Notes under the pieces: model-generated
What the model saw: the letters and a program-made list of their open reading frames with translations, nothing else
Database searches by the model: none
What the model was told of the DNA's origin: nothing
DNA from: Paracoccaceae bacterium
Lineage (GTDB): Bacteria; Pseudomonadota; Alphaproteobacteria; Rhodobacterales; Rhodobacteraceae
DNA: 36,886 nucleotides
NCBI GenBank assembly: GCA_007693835.1
Contig: RECW01000142.1
Coordinates: 1 to 36,886 of the forward strand
Reading direction: 5' to 3'
Translations under genes and position numbers: made by a program
In this document: piece by piece, positions 18,780 to 28,202 of the stretch
Position numbering within the stretch: position 1 is the stretch's first letter
Layout: every line of letters begins with the position of its first letter

Positions 18780-18793
18780 CTGAGGCGCCTCAG
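18780..18793. promoter_or_regulatory. 14-bp perfect palindrome upstream of TSUP gene
   Basis: CTGAGGCGCCTCAG is fully self-complementary and lies just upstream of the ribosome-binding region of the TauE/SafE-type gene, in the 58-bp gap after trkH. It has no loop and so is more like a dimeric-regulator site than a terminator. No matching second copy was noticed in the window. Confidence 0.35.
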
Positions 18794-18825
18794 CGATACA
18801 CGGGCGCCGCCGCGCGATCCAGCGC

Positions 18826-20274
18826 TCAGCGCCGCCAGAAGCCCGGCGTCAGCAGCACGAGCACCGTCAGCACCTCGAGCCGCCCGAGCAGCATGGCGAG
18901 AGAGAGCACCCATTTCGCCCCGTCGGGCAGCGGCGCGAAGTTGCCCGCCGGGCCGATCACCGGCCCGAGCCCCGGCCCGACGTTCGCCAGCGCCGTCGCC
19001 GCCCCGGAGATCGCGGTGACGGGATCGAGCCCCATCATCGCCAGCGCCACGGTGACGAGGCCGAGCGTGAGGGCGAAAAGGTAGAGAAAGCTCATCACCG
19101 AGGAGATCGCCTCGGGCTCGACGGGCCGTCCGTCGAAGCGCGGGATGAAGACGCCGGAGGGGCTGTGGATGGTGCGCACTTCGGCGTCGACGGCCGCGAT
19201 CAGCACCTGGAAGCGGAACACCTTGATCGCGCAGGTCGCCGACCCCGCGCAGCCGCCGACGAGGCCTGCGATGAACACCACCGTCGCCGCAAAGCCGCCC
19301 CAGAGGCCGTAATCCTCGCTGGCGTAGCCCGTGCCGGTCAGAATCGAGACGCCGTTGAACAGCGCCCGCCGAAAGAACGCCTCGGCCTCGCCCTCGGCGG
19401 TGGCGAGCCGCCAGAGGGTGAGCGAGAGCACGACGGCCCCCGCCACCCAGAAGAAGGCGCGGATCTGGGTGTCGCGGAACAGCGGTCCGGGCGTCCCCGC
19501 GACCAGCTGCACGTACCGCACGAACGGCAGCGCCGCGAGCAGCATGAAGATCGCCGCGGCGTACTCGATGGCGGGCGGATAGGCGGAGAACGAGGCGTCG
19601 CTGTTGGCGAAGCCGCCGAGGGCGATGGTCGTCATGGCGTGGCAGACGGCGTCGAAGGGGTCCATGCCGAAGCCCGCGTAGACCACCGCGCAGAGTCCCG
19701 TCAGCCCCACGTACACCCACGAAACCGACGCGGCGATGTCGCCCGCCCGCGGCAGGATCTTGCCGAAGGTGTCGAAGGCCTCGGAGCGGAACAGCTGCAT
19801 GCCGCCGACCCGGAGGTTCGGCAGGAACGCGAGGGCCACGACGATGATTCCGACGCCGCCGAACCATTGCATCATCGCGCGCCAGAGCAGCGCGCCGCGC
19901 GGCAGCGTCTCGAGCCCGGAGAACACCGTCGACCCGGTGGTGGTGAGGCCGGACATCGCCTCGAAATACCCGTCCGTCAGCCGGGCGCGCGGCTCGCCGA
20001 TCATCAGCGGCAGAGCGCCGAACAGCGGCAGCAGCGCCCAGACGAACACCGTCAGGGCGAAGGTCTGCTGGATGGTGAGGCCCGGCCGCGCGGAGGCGCG
20101 GCAGGCCGAGGCGGCCGTGGCCCCGACGGCGACGGTGAGGGCGCCCGACACCGCGAAGGCGCGCCAGTTCCACGCGCCGTCGACCAGATCCACCGCCGCC
20201 GGCGCGCCCATCGCGACCCCGAACGCGACGATGAGAAGGCCGAGCACATAGCCGACGGGGCGGAGGTCGATCAT
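18826..20274 (-). CDS. trkH: TrkH family potassium uptake protein
   Basis: Membrane subunit of a Trk-type K+ uptake system, 482 residues and hydrophobic throughout. The four pore loops with filter glycines are visible: TTTGSTVF near 110-117, IALGGFANSDASF, LTGTGYAS and ALANVGPG. Other typical stretches include MQWFGGVGIIV and CAGSATCAIKVFRFQV. The regulator TrkA is not in the window. The ATG at 20274 lacks a strong ribosome site. It lies between the giant kinase gene (71 bases upstream) and the exporter gene (58 bases downstream), all leftward, and may share transcription with them. Confidence 0.93.
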   Translation of the reverse strand: MIDLRPVGYVLGLLIVAFGVAMGAPAAVDLVDGAWNWRAFAVSGALTVAVGATAASACRASARPGLTIQQTFALTVFVWALLPLFGALPLMIGEPRARLTDGYFEAMSGLTTTGSTVFSGLETLPRGALLWRAMMQWFGGVGIIVVALAFLPNLRVGGMQLFRSEAFDTFGKILPRAGDIAASVSWVYVGLTGLCAVVYAGFGMDPFDAVCHAMTTIALGGFANSDASFSAYPPAIEYAAAIFMLLAALPFVRYVQLVAGTPGPLFRDTQIRAFFWVAGAVVLSLTLWRLATAEGEAEAFFRRALFNGVSILTGTGYASEDYGLWGGFAATVVFIAGLVGGCAGSATCAIKVFRFQVLIAAVDAEVRTIHSPSGVFIPRFDGRPVEPEAISSVMSFLYLFALTLGLVTVALAMMGLDPVTAISGAATALANVGPGLGPVIGPAGNFAPLPDGAKWVLSLAMLLGRLEVLTVLVLLTPGFWRR

Positions 20275-20297
20275 GCGCCCGACGCTTCCGCAGCCCT

Positions 20298-20322
20298 GCG
20301 CCGCATGTCAAGAACGCGGCGC
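20298..20322 (-). terminator. Hairpin between kinase gene and trkH
   Basis: GCGCCGC (20298-20304) pairs perfectly with GCGGCGC (20316-20322) across an 11-base loop, 24 bases after the kinase stop on the minus strand. No T-run follows, so it may only weaken read-through into trkH. Confidence 0.35.
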
Positions 20323-20345
20323 GGCCCGGCCCCTCCCGCAGGCTG

Positions 20346-23300
20346 TCAGGGCGTCGGGAAGCGCAGCCTGAACACCGCGCCCTCGCCCGGCCGGCTCTCG
20401 GCGGCGATGGACCCGCCGTGCGCCTCCATCACGCGCCGGCAGATCGCGAGCCCCATCCCGGCGCCTTCCCCATCGTTCGACAGCCGGACGGACGGTTCGA
20501 AAAGCTCGTCCGCACGCGACGGGTCGAAGCCGCGGCCATTGTCGGCGACCGTGACGACGCCCGGCTCCTGCGCGTCGATGCGCACCTGCGGCGCGCGACC
20601 GGCGGCGCGATAGCGCAGGGCGTTCTCGATCAGGTTCTCGAACACCAGCTGCAGCAGCGCGGGCGACCCCTTCACCGTGGGCAGCGCGCCGATCTCCACC
20701 ATGCCGCCGGCGGCCTCGGCGGCTTCGCGCTTCTGGGCGGCCGCGGCCTGCGCGGCGGTCGAGAGGTCGACGTCCTCGAACGCCTCCTCCTTGGGGTTGC
20801 TGCGGGCGAAGGCGAGGAGTTCGGTGACCTGGTGCTGCAGGCGCGCCGTCAGCGTCTCGATGGCGTCGAGGTCCTCCACGCCCGCGTCGCCGGCGGCCAA
20901 CCGCTCGCGCAGCAGCTCCGCCCGACCGGCGATGCGCCGCAGCGGCGAGATGAGGTCGTGGCTGGCGAGGAAGGCGAACTGCTCGAGGTCGCGGTTCGAG
21001 CGGGCGAGCGCCTCGGTGCGCCGGCGCAGCGTCTCCTCGATGCGGCGCCGCTCGCTGACGTCGCGCCCGACCGAAGCGATCCGGGCCCCGCCGGCCAGCG
21101 CCCGGAACGACAGCGCGACGTCGTAGGTCGACCCGTCGCGCCGCAGCGCGAAGGTCTGGGTCTGAACCGCCGTCGTCTCGCCGGCGAGCAGCGGCTTCAG
21201 CGTCCGCCCCACCGCGGCGGCGTCGAACTGGGGCAGCAGCGCGACGAACTCCATGCGCGTCAGGTCACGCTCGCCGTAGCCGAGGTTACGGGCGGCCGCG
21301 GGGTTGGCCTTCAGGATGCGCAGCGTCTCGGGGTCGAACTCGATCACCTCCACGGGACTCGACCGCACCACTTCGAGCGCCAGCGCCGCCTCCTCCGCCT
21401 GCGCCTCGATGGGCGTCAGCGCCCCCACCAGAAGCTCCCCGCCTTCGGCGGCGTCCAGCGACAGGCCGTCGTCGCGAAACGTCGCGCGCCGCCCGTCGGC
21501 CAGCGTCACGGCGAGCGTCGCCGTCCAGCGGCCCCCGGTCTCGCGACGGGCGGCGATGGCCGCGGCGCGCTGGCGGCGGCTCGGGGGCGAGAGGCGCTTC
21601 TCGAAGGCGGCGAGGGACGTGGGCCCGGGTTCGAGCCCGATCAGCCTGGCGAGGCGGGCGTCGAGATCGATCGTGCGCCCCTTCGGCGCCTGGGCGTAGG
21701 TGCCGGCGAAGGCGATTTCCGCCAGCGCCTGCGCGCGGCGATCCGAGACGGCCGCGTCGGCGCGGGCCCCCGCCGCCTCGGCCGCGTCGCGCACGTAGAG
21801 GAACCAGCCGAGCGCGCGGTCGTCCTCAAGCTGCGGCCCGCCGTCGATCGCCACCGGCCGCCAGTCGCCGCCCGGCCGCCGCATGCGCGCCTGGATCTGG
21901 AACGGCCGCAGGGTTTCGTGCGCCGCGGTCCACGCCGCCGCGACCTGCGGCGCGTCTTCGGGGTGGATCAGTTCGAGCCAGCCCTCGTCGCCGGCCTGCC
22001 GCAGCGACTGGAGACTGCGCCCGGTGAAGGCCTCCCAGTCGCCCGAGCCGCGCAGCAGCAGGCCCTTGGCGCAGAACTGGAGCGAAACCGCCCCGACCCA
22101 GTCGAGCAGCTGGCGCAACTCCGCCGACCGCGCGCGGGCTTCGGCTTCGGCGGTGACGAGCCGCGAAACCTCGATCAGGCTGACCACAGCGCCGCTGACC
22201 GACCGCCCGTCCTTCACCGGCGCGGCCCTTACGGTCCAGACTTGGCCGCCCTCCGCCGCGCGCTCCTCCTCCGTCAACTCGCCCGAGGCCATCGCCTGGT
22301 CGAGCCAGGCGCAAAAGTCGAAGCCGGTCAGCTTGTGGGTGATGTGGCTGAGATGGCGGCCCTCGTCGCCCGGGATCAGGTTCACCACCCGCGTCGCCGT
22401 CGGCGTGAAGCGGCGCACGAGCAGACCCCGGTCGACGAACACCACGCCGACCCCCGTCGCCTGCAACAGCGACGAAACGTCTTTGGAGAGCTGCGTCAGC
22501 TCCTCGTTCTTGCGCTCGTATTCGGCGTTGACTGTATAGAGTTCCTCATTTACCGAGTGCAGCTCTTCGTTGGTCGACTGCAACTCCTCGTTGGCGGTCA
22601 TCAGTTCTTCGTTGGTGGACTGCAGCTCCTCGTTCGACGTCTCGAGCTGCTCGAGCATCGACTGGAGGTTCTCGCGCTCGGCGCGGAGCGCGTCCTCGAG
22701 ATAGGCGATGCGCTGCTCGGCGAGCCGGTCGAAATGCACGCTCTCGAGCGCCGTCGACGCGCCGCCCTCGGGCGGCTGCCCGAAGGCGACGAACAGCCGC
22801 TCGTGCCCGCCCTCGCGCTCGGCGCCGAGGGGGATGACGCGGAACACGATCTCGCCCTTGCCTTCGCCCTTGTCCGGGTTCGAGGAGGTGAACACCACCT
22901 CCTCGCCGGTGCGCAGCGCGCGCTCCACGCCGGTGGCGAGCGGGATGCGCAACGGCTCCTTGGCGAGCTTCACGACGTCGGTGGTGAACGGGCCGGCCTG
23001 CGGCGGGTCGAGAAAGTCGCGCCCCGCGCCGACGACGTGCAGCAGCTCGCGGTCGCGCCCGATCAGCAGCCCCGGCGGCGCGAAGCGCTCGAGCACCGCG
23101 TTGACGGCGCCGCCCGAGGCCTGACGCGACGGCGCGAAAGGCGTGCCGCGGCGGCGCGACAGGCTGTCGGCCGACCAGCGGTTGCGGGCGATCAGGTCGC
23201 TGACGGTCAGGCTGTCGCGCCGGTCGGCGGCGCGCTTGCGGAACAAGCGCCATTTCGAGTCGATCGGCGCGAACCGCCCCTGGTCGTCGCCGATCGATTC

Positions 23301-24665
23301 CGACGGCCCGAGCAGCAGGAAGCCGTTCGGCGCCAGGCTGAAGTGGAACAGAGACAGCGATTTCTGCTGCGCCGGCGGCTCGAAGTAGATCAGCGCGTTG
23401 CGGCAGGAGATCAGGTCGGTGTTGATGAACGGCGGGTCGCGCAGCATGTTGTGCGGCGCGAAGACGATCCAGTTGCGGATCTCCGGGGCCACCTGCCAGA
23501 GCCCGTCCTCGGTGCGCGCGAAGAACCGATCGCGCCGCTCGGCGGAGACCCCGGCCATCTCCTGCGCCGTGTAGACGCCCGCCGCCGCCTTCTCCAGCGC
23601 CATCGGATTCACGTCGGTGGCGAAGATCTGCACCCGCGGCTCGCGGTCGAGGCGGTCCGCCCCTTCGCGCAGCAGCATGGCGATGGAGTAGGCCTCCTGC
23701 CCGGTGGCGACCGCCGGCGTCCAGATGCGGATCGGGCGGTCCTCCGCCGGGTCGGCGAGAAGTTCGGGAATCACCGTCTCCGCCACCACGTCGAAGGCGC
23801 CGGCGTCGCGGAAGAACTCGGTGACGACGATCAAAAGGTCGTGCGCCAGCGCCCGCGTCTCGGCGGGGTTGCGCTCCAGTTCGTCGAGGTAGTCGATCAG
23901 CGACTTGAGGCCCGCGGTCTGCATGCGCCGCACGATGCGGCGCATCACGGTGGTCTTCTTGTATTCGCTGAAGTCGACGTTGGCGCCGCCGAGCACGAGT
24001 TCGAGGATCCGCGTCACGACGCGCGCCTCGGCTTCGCGGAACTCGGGTTCGGGGTCGGCGACCTCCAGCCCGTCGCGCCGGATGCGCTCCTCGAGCGCAG
24101 GCCCCATCGCCTCGGGCGCGAGCACGAGATCGACGGCCCCCGTCTCGGCGGCGGCGCGCGGCATGCCGTCGAACCGCGCGCTGTCGAGCGACTGGGCGAT
24201 CACCAGCCCGCCCGCCGCATGCATCGCCCTGGCGCCGCGCGCCCCGTCGGCGCCGGTGCCCGACAGGATCACGGCGCAGGCGCGTCTGCCGTACTCGCGC
24301 GCAAGCGAGCCGAAGAACAGGTCGACCGGCAGCGCCGGCGCCGCGTGCAGCGTCCGGTCGGTCAGGAACAGCCGGCCCGACTGCACGATCATGTCCTTGC
24401 CCGGCGGGATCACGTAGACGCAGTTCGGGCGCAGCGTCTCGCCGTCCTCGACCACATGCACCGGCATCGCCGTGCGGCGCGCCAGCAGTTCGTCCATGAT
24501 GCTCTTGAAGTCGGGCGACAGGTGCGTGATCACCACGAAGGCCGCGCCGGTCTCGGGCGAGAGGTGGTCGAAGAACGTCTCCAGCGCCTCGAGACCGCCG
24601 GCTGACGCCCCGATCGCGACGACATGCTCGACCGAGTCCGCTCTTACCGGGCTTTCGAAATTCAT
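20346..24665 (-). CDS. CheB-CheR-PAS-histidine kinase fusion protein
   Basis: A 1439-residue cytoplasmic multidomain signalling protein. In order: CheB methylesterase (about 14-195; Ser21 in IGASAGG, His in THLSPDF, Asp in SGTGADG); CheR methyltransferase (about 210-470; N-domain [18 protein letters not shown] loop near 315-327, SCRNALIYF); a heptad coiled coil of repeated NEEL units (about 655-725); three or four PAS-like domains (about 725-1215); a HisKA domain with His1236 in [12 protein letters not shown]; and an ATPase domain (N box [10 protein letters not shown]1 DNGRGFD, G2 GAGMGLAI). There is no receiver or membrane segment. The SAM loop reads [12 protein letters not shown] where CheR normally has STGEE, so methyltransfer may be weakened. 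The start ATG at 24665 directly precedes the CheB domain; in-frame codons further upstream are intergenic. Confidence 0.93.
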   Translation of the reverse strand: MNFESPVRADSVEHVVAIGASAGGLEALETFFDHLSPETGAAFVVITHLSPDFKSIMDELLARRTAMPVHVVEDGETLRPNCVYVIPPGKDMIVQSGRLFLTDRTLHAAPALPVDLFFGSLAREYGRRACAVILSGTGADGARGARAMHAAGGLVIAQSLDSARFDGMPRAAAETGAVDLVLAPEAMGPALEERIRRDGLEVADPEPEFREAEARVVTRILELVLGGANVDFSEYKKTTVMRRIVRRMQTAGLKSLIDYLDELERNPAETRALAHDLLIVVTEFFRDAGAFDVVAETVIPELLADPAEDRPIRIWTPAVATGQEAYSIAMLLREGADRLDREPRVQIFATDVNPMALEKAAAGVYTAQEMAGVSAERRDRFFARTEDGLWQVAPEIRNWIVFAPHNMLRDPPFINTDLISCRNALIYFEPPAQQKSLSLFHFSLAPNGFLLLGPSESIGDDQGRFAPIDSKWRLFRKRAADRRDSLTVSDLIARNRWSADSLSRRRGTPFAPSRQASGGAVNAVLERFAPPGLLIGRDRELLHVVGAGRDFLDPPQAGPFTTDVVKLAKEPLRIPLATGVERALRTGEEVVFTSSNPDKGEGKGEIVFRVIPLGAEREGGHERLFVAFGQPPEGGASTALESVHFDRLAEQRIAYLEDALRAERENLQSMLEQLETSNEELQSTNEELMTANEELQSTNEELHSVNEELYTVNAEYERKNEELTQLSKDVSSLLQATGVGVVFVDRGLLVRRFTPTATRVVNLIPGDEGRHLSHITHKLTGFDFCAWLDQAMASGELTEEERAAEGGQVWTVRAAPVKDGRSVSGAVVSLIEVSRLVTAEAEARARSAELRQLLDWVGAVSLQFCAKGLLLRGSGDWEAFTGRSLQSLRQAGDEGWLELIHPEDAPQVAAAWTAAHETLRPFQIQARMRRPGGDWRPVAIDGGPQLEDDRALGWFLYVRDAAEAAGARADAAVSDRRAQALAEIAFAGTYAQAPKGRTIDLDARLARLIGLEPGPTSLAAFEKRLSPPSRRQRAAAIAARRETGGRWTATLAVTLADGRRATFRDDGLSLDAAEGGELLVGALTPIEAQAEEAALALEVVRSSPVEVIEFDPETLRILKANPAAARNLGYGERDLTRMEFVALLPQFDAAAVGRTLKPLLAGETTAVQTQTFALRRDGSTYDVALSFRALAGGARIASVGRDVSERRRIEETLRRRTEALARSNRDLEQFAFLASHDLISPLRRIAGRAELLRERLAAGDAGVEDLDAIETLTARLQHQVTELLAFARSNPKEEAFEDVDLSTAAQAAAAQKREAAEAAGGMVEIGALPTVKGSPALLQLVFENLIENALRYRAAGRAPQVRIDAQEPGVVTVADNGRGFDPSRADELFEPSVRLSNDGEGAGMGLAICRRVMEAHGGSIAAESRPGEGAVFRLRFPTP

Positions 24666-24847
24666 TGCGCCTCGCACCCGTCTCCGGGGTCTTTCCCGCG
24701 CGGCGGAGCGTCCTCCGCCGCCGGGCGACCATGCCGAAAGTTTTCGACCGACACTATCAAAAAGAAAGCTTTCCTTTACACAGCGCAAGTCAGGCCGGCA
24801 TGCAGGGGCCGGCTCTGGAACGCGCCGCCAAGGGACGAGGACGCACG
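24666..24847. promoter_or_regulatory. Divergent promoter region between kinase gene and pgi
   Basis: This 182-bp stretch must drive the kinase gene leftward and pgi rightward. It contains an AT-rich core at about 24737-24780, which stands out from the surroundings, with two dyads: CGAAA-GT-TTTCG at 24735-24746 and the perfect palindrome GAAAGCTTTC at 24764-24773. These are plausible regulator or promoter elements; no consensus -35/-10 pair could be fixed. Confidence 0.4.
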
Positions 24848-26449
24848 ATGGACCGAACCGCCGCCTGGGCCGCCCTCGGGCCCCACGCCGATCGTCTGAA
24901 GGCGGCATCGCTTCGGGAGCTCTTCGCGGCGGACGGCGGGCGCTTCGACGATTTTTCGGCGTCCCTCGACGACCTGACGGCGGATTTCTCCAAGGAGAAG
25001 CTCGACCGCCCGGCGCTCGACGCGCTGCTGGCGCTGGCGAGGGCGTGCGGCGTCGAGGCCCGGCGCGACGCCATGGCGGCGGGGGAGGCGGTGAACCTCA
25101 CCGAAGGCCGCCCGGCGCTCCACATGGCGCTGCGCGGGTCCGTGGCGCCGGACGTCCCCGGCGTGGCGGACGTCGCGGCGACGCGGGAGCGCTTCCTCGC
25201 CTTCGCCGAGGCCGTGCGCTCCGGGGCGTACGCCGCCGCCGCCGGTCCGTTCACCGACGTGGTGAACATCGGCATCGGCGGGTCGGATCTCGGGCCGGCG
25301 ATGGCGGCGCGGGCGCTTGCGCCTTACGCCGACGGGCCGCGCGCGCACTTCGTCTCCAACGTCGACGGCGCGCATTTCGCCGATGTGGCGCGCGGACTCG
25401 ACCCGCGCCGCACTCTGGTGATCGTCGCCTCCAAGACCTTCACGACGCTCGAGACGATGATGAACGCCCGCACCGCCCGCGCCTGGCTCGCCGAGGCCGT
25501 CGGCGATGCGGCGGGCGCGCAGATGGCCGCCGTCTCGACCAACATTGCGGGCTGCGCGGCGTTCGGCATCGAACCCGAGCGGGTGTTCGGCTTCTGGGAC
25601 TGGGTGGGCGGGCGCTACTCGCTCTGGGGCGCGATCGGCCTGCCGGTGGCGATCGCGGTCGGGGCGACGCGGTTTCGCGAGATGCTCGACGGCGCCGCGG
25701 CGATGGACCGGCATTTCCTCTCGGCGCCGCTGGCGGAGAACCTGCCGGTGCTGCTCGCGCTGGTCGGGGTCTGGCGGCGCGACGCCATGGGCTGGCCGAC
25801 GGTGGCGCTGATCCCCTACGATCAGCGGCTCGACCGCTTCCCGGCCTACGTGCAGCAACTCGACATGGAGTCGAACGGCAAGCGCGTCACGCGCGGCGGC
25901 GCGCCGGTGGCGCAGGCGACCGGCCCCGTGATCTGGGGCGAGCCCGGCACCAACGCGCAGCATTCGTTCTTCCAGCTGCTGCATCAGGGAACCGACGTCA
26001 TTCCCACCGACTTCATCCTCGCCGCGGCGGCGCCCGCCGGCGGCGAGCACCACGTCGCGCTCGCCGCCAACTGCCTCGCGCAGAGCGCGGCGCTGGCCTT
26101 CGGGCTGACGGAGGCGGAGGTTCGCGCCGAGATGGCGGGCCGCGACCCGGCGGAGATCGACCGCCTCGCCCCGCACCGCACCTTCCCCGGCGACCGGCCG
26201 TCGACCACCATTCTCCAGCGCCGGCTCGACCCCTTCGCGCTCGGCCGGCTGATCGCGCTGTTCGAGCACAAGGTGTTCGTGCAGGCCGCGCTCTGGGACG
26301 TGAACCCCTTCGACCAGTGGGGCGTGGAGCTCGGCAAGGCGATGGCGAAGCGTCTGACGCCGGCGGTGGAGAGCGGGGACGGTTCCGGCTTCGACGCCTC
26401 GACCGCCGGCCTCGTCGCCCGCCTCGCCGCGCTGCGAGGCGGGGCTTGA
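24848..26449 (+). CDS. pgi: Glucose-6-phosphate isomerase
   Basis: Interconverts glucose-6-phosphate and fructose-6-phosphate in glycolysis and gluconeogenesis. The 533-residue length is normal. Motifs include VNIGIGGSDLGP, VASKTFTTLET, the PGI signature region GGRYSLWGAIGLP, WGEPGTNAQHSFFQLLHQGT with the catalytic His, and FDQWGVELGK with the active-site Lys at the C-terminal signature. The ATG at 24848 follows a GAGGA-like site. It is two bases upstream of tag and likely in one operon with it. The gene is divergent from the giant kinase. Confidence 0.97.
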   Translation: MDRTAAWAALGPHADRLKAASLRELFAADGGRFDDFSASLDDLTADFSKEKLDRPALDALLALARACGVEARRDAMAAGEAVNLTEGRPALHMALRGSVAPDVPGVADVAATRERFLAFAEAVRSGAYAAAAGPFTDVVNIGIGGSDLGPAMAARALAPYADGPRAHFVSNVDGAHFADVARGLDPRRTLVIVASKTFTTLETMMNARTARAWLAEAVGDAAGAQMAAVSTNIAGCAAFGIEPERVFGFWDWVGGRYSLWGAIGLPVAIAVGATRFREMLDGAAAMDRHFLSAPLAENLPVLLALVGVWRRDAMGWPTVALIPYDQRLDRFPAYVQQLDMESNGKRVTRGGAPVAQATGPVIWGEPGTNAQHSFFQLLHQGTDVIPTDFILAAAAPAGGEHHVALAANCLAQSAALAFGLTEAEVRAEMAGRDPAEIDRLAPHRTFPGDRPSTTILQRRLDPFALGRLIALFEHKVFVQAALWDVNPFDQWGVELGKAMAKRLTPAVESGDGSGFDASTAGLVARLAALRGGA

Positions 26450-26451
26450 AC

Positions 26452-27006
26452 ATGCGCTGCCCGTGGTGCGGGACCGACCCGCTCTACGTCGCCTATCACG
26501 ACGGGGAATGGGGCGTGCCCGAACGGGACGGCCGCGCGCTGTGGGAGAAGCTGATCCTCGACGGGTTTCAGGCGGGACTCGCGTGGATCACCATCCTGCG
26601 CAAGCGCGAAGGGTTCCGCGCCGCCTTCGACGGCTTCGACCCGGTGCGGATCGCCGAATACGGCGAGGCCGACGTCGCCCGGCTGCTGGCCGACGCGCGG
26701 ATCGTGCGCCACCGCGGCAAGATCGAGGCCACCATAGGCAACGCCCGCGCGCTGCGCGCGATGGGCGGCCCGGAGGCCTTCGCGGCGCTGGCGTGGGAGA
26801 GCGTGGGCGGCGCGCCGCGCGTCAACCGCTTCGCGGCGATGGCCGACGTGCCCGCCGAGACGCCAGAGAGCCGCGCGCTCTCCAAGGCGCTGAAGGCGCG
26901 CGGGTTCCGCTTCGTCGGGCCGACTGTCGTCTACGCGTGGATGCAGGCCTGCGGTCTCGTGAACGACCATCTGACCGGCTGCCCGCGCTGGGCCGAACTC
27001 GCGTGA
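26452..27006 (+). CDS. tag: DNA-3-methyladenine glycosylase I
   Basis: Base-excision repair enzyme that removes 3-methyladenine from alkylated DNA; 184 residues. The zinc ligands of E. coli Tag (Cys4, His17, His175, Cys179) correspond to Cys3, His16, His173 and Cys177 here. The stretches HDGEWGVP, QAGLAWITILRKR, HRGKIEATIGNA and SKALKARGFRFVGPT are typical. At the position of E. coli Glu38, implicated in substrate recognition, this protein has Asp37, a conservative change. It starts two bases after pgi and ends one base before the convergent anmK stop. Confidence 0.96.
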   Translation: MRCPWCGTDPLYVAYHDGEWGVPERDGRALWEKLILDGFQAGLAWITILRKREGFRAAFDGFDPVRIAEYGEADVARLLADARIVRHRGKIEATIGNARALRAMGGPEAFAALAWESVGGAPRVNRFAAMADVPAETPESRALSKALKARGFRFVGPTVVYAWMQACGLVNDHLTGCPRWAELA

Positions 27007-27007
27007 C

Positions 27008-28141
27008 TCAGCGGCCTTCGGGCGGGTGGATCACGCCGCCCGAGACGGGCGCGCGGCAGCCGGTCGTCTCGGGCCAGGTCGTCGGCAGGCCGCGCGCGAC
27101 GCGCGCGGCGAGGAAGGCGAAGGCCTGCGCCTCCAGCATGTCGCCGTCGAGACCCGCCGCCTCGACCGGCTCGACTTCGGCGTTCAGCCGCGCCGAGAGC
27201 CCCGCCATGATCGCCGCGTTCCGCCGCCCCCCGCCGCAGACCAGCCAGCGCGCGGGCGTCGCCGGCATGAACCGCTGCGCCGCGCCGACCGCCTCGACCG
27301 TGTAGGCGACCAGCGTCGCCGCCCCGTCCTCGACCGAGAGCCCCGTTACGGCGTCGAGCGCCGCCTTGAACGCGTCGCGATCGAGCGACTTCGGCGGCGG
27401 CGCGGCGAAGAACGGGTGCGCCATCAGCCGCGCGACCAGCGCGCCGTCGACGCGCCCCGCCCGCGCCGCAGCGCCGCCTTCGTCGAAGGCGGCGCCGGTC
27501 GCCGCCGCCATCCAGTCGTTGACAAGCGCGTTGCCGGGCCCGGTGTCGAAGGCCAGCAGATCGCCCCGCGCGATGTCGACGTAGGAGACGTTCGCGACGC
27601 CGCCGACGTTGAGGAACGCCACCGGCCCTTCCGCCCCGAGACGGGCCGCCAGCGCGCGATGGAAGACCGGCACGAGCGGCGCGCCCTGGCCGCCGGCCGC
27701 CATGTCGGCGCGGCGGAAGTCGGACGCGACCGGCGCGCCGAGACGCGCCGCCAGACGGGCGCCGCCGCCGACCTGAAGGGTGAAGGCTTCCGCCGGGCGA
27801 TGGACAAGCGTCTGGCCGTGAAAGCCGATCAGGTCGGGCTTCCGCGCCGCCGCGTCCAGCAACGCCTCGGCGGCCAGCGCATGCGCTTCGGTCGCCGTCG
27901 CCGCGGCGGCCCGAACGGGCAGGGGCCAGCGCTCCGGCGCGGCGAGCAGCGCCGTCGGCGTCGCGGCGGCGGCCTGCGCGCCCAGCATCAGGCGGCGCAT
28001 CTCGGCGCGGCCGTAGCCGCGGAACAGGGACGGGCCGAAGCCGGCGACCGTCTCGCCGTCGGTCAGCAGGAAGGCGGCGTCGACGCCGTCCATCGACGTG
28101 CCCGACATCATCCCCAGCGCCCAGATCGGCTCGCCCGTCAT
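27008..28141 (-). CDS. anmK: Anhydro-N-acetylmuramic acid kinase
   Basis: Phosphorylates and opens 1,6-anhydro-MurNAc during peptidoglycan recycling, giving MurNAc-6-phosphate. The 377-residue protein has the N-terminal phosphate loop [59 protein letters not shown] and [12 protein letters not shown], all hallmark AnmK motifs. The [11 protein letters not shown] stretch is also typical. The ATG at 28141 is the family start; an in-frame ATG upstream would overlap tyrS. It is divergent from tyrS (61-bp gap) and its 3' end is one base from tag. Confidence 0.96.
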   Translation of the reverse strand: MTGEPIWALGMMSGTSMDGVDAAFLLTDGETVAGFGPSLFRGYGRAEMRRLMLGAQAAAATPTALLAAPERWPLPVRAAAATATEAHALAAEALLDAAARKPDLIGFHGQTLVHRPAEAFTLQVGGGARLAARLGAPVASDFRRADMAAGGQGAPLVPVFHRALAARLGAEGPVAFLNVGGVANVSYVDIARGDLLAFDTGPGNALVNDWMAAATGAAFDEGGAAARAGRVDGALVARLMAHPFFAAPPPKSLDRDAFKAALDAVTGLSVEDGAATLVAYTVEAVGAAQRFMPATPARWLVCGGGRRNAAIMAGLSARLNAEVEPVEAAGLDGDMLEAQAFAFLAARVARGLPTTWPETTGCRAPVSGGVIHPPEGR

Positions 28142-28202
28142 CCGCTTTCCCCGTCTTCGGCGCTCCGCTATATCGCCGCGAGACGCCGCCAGCGAGGGCC
28201 CC

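Noticed and set aside
20418-24605. A 1395-codon open frame on the + strand opposite the giant kinase
   Set aside because: It is the antisense shadow of the kinase gene. The translation is Arg/Ala/Gly/His-rich without any domain, which is typical of GC-rich opposite frames.
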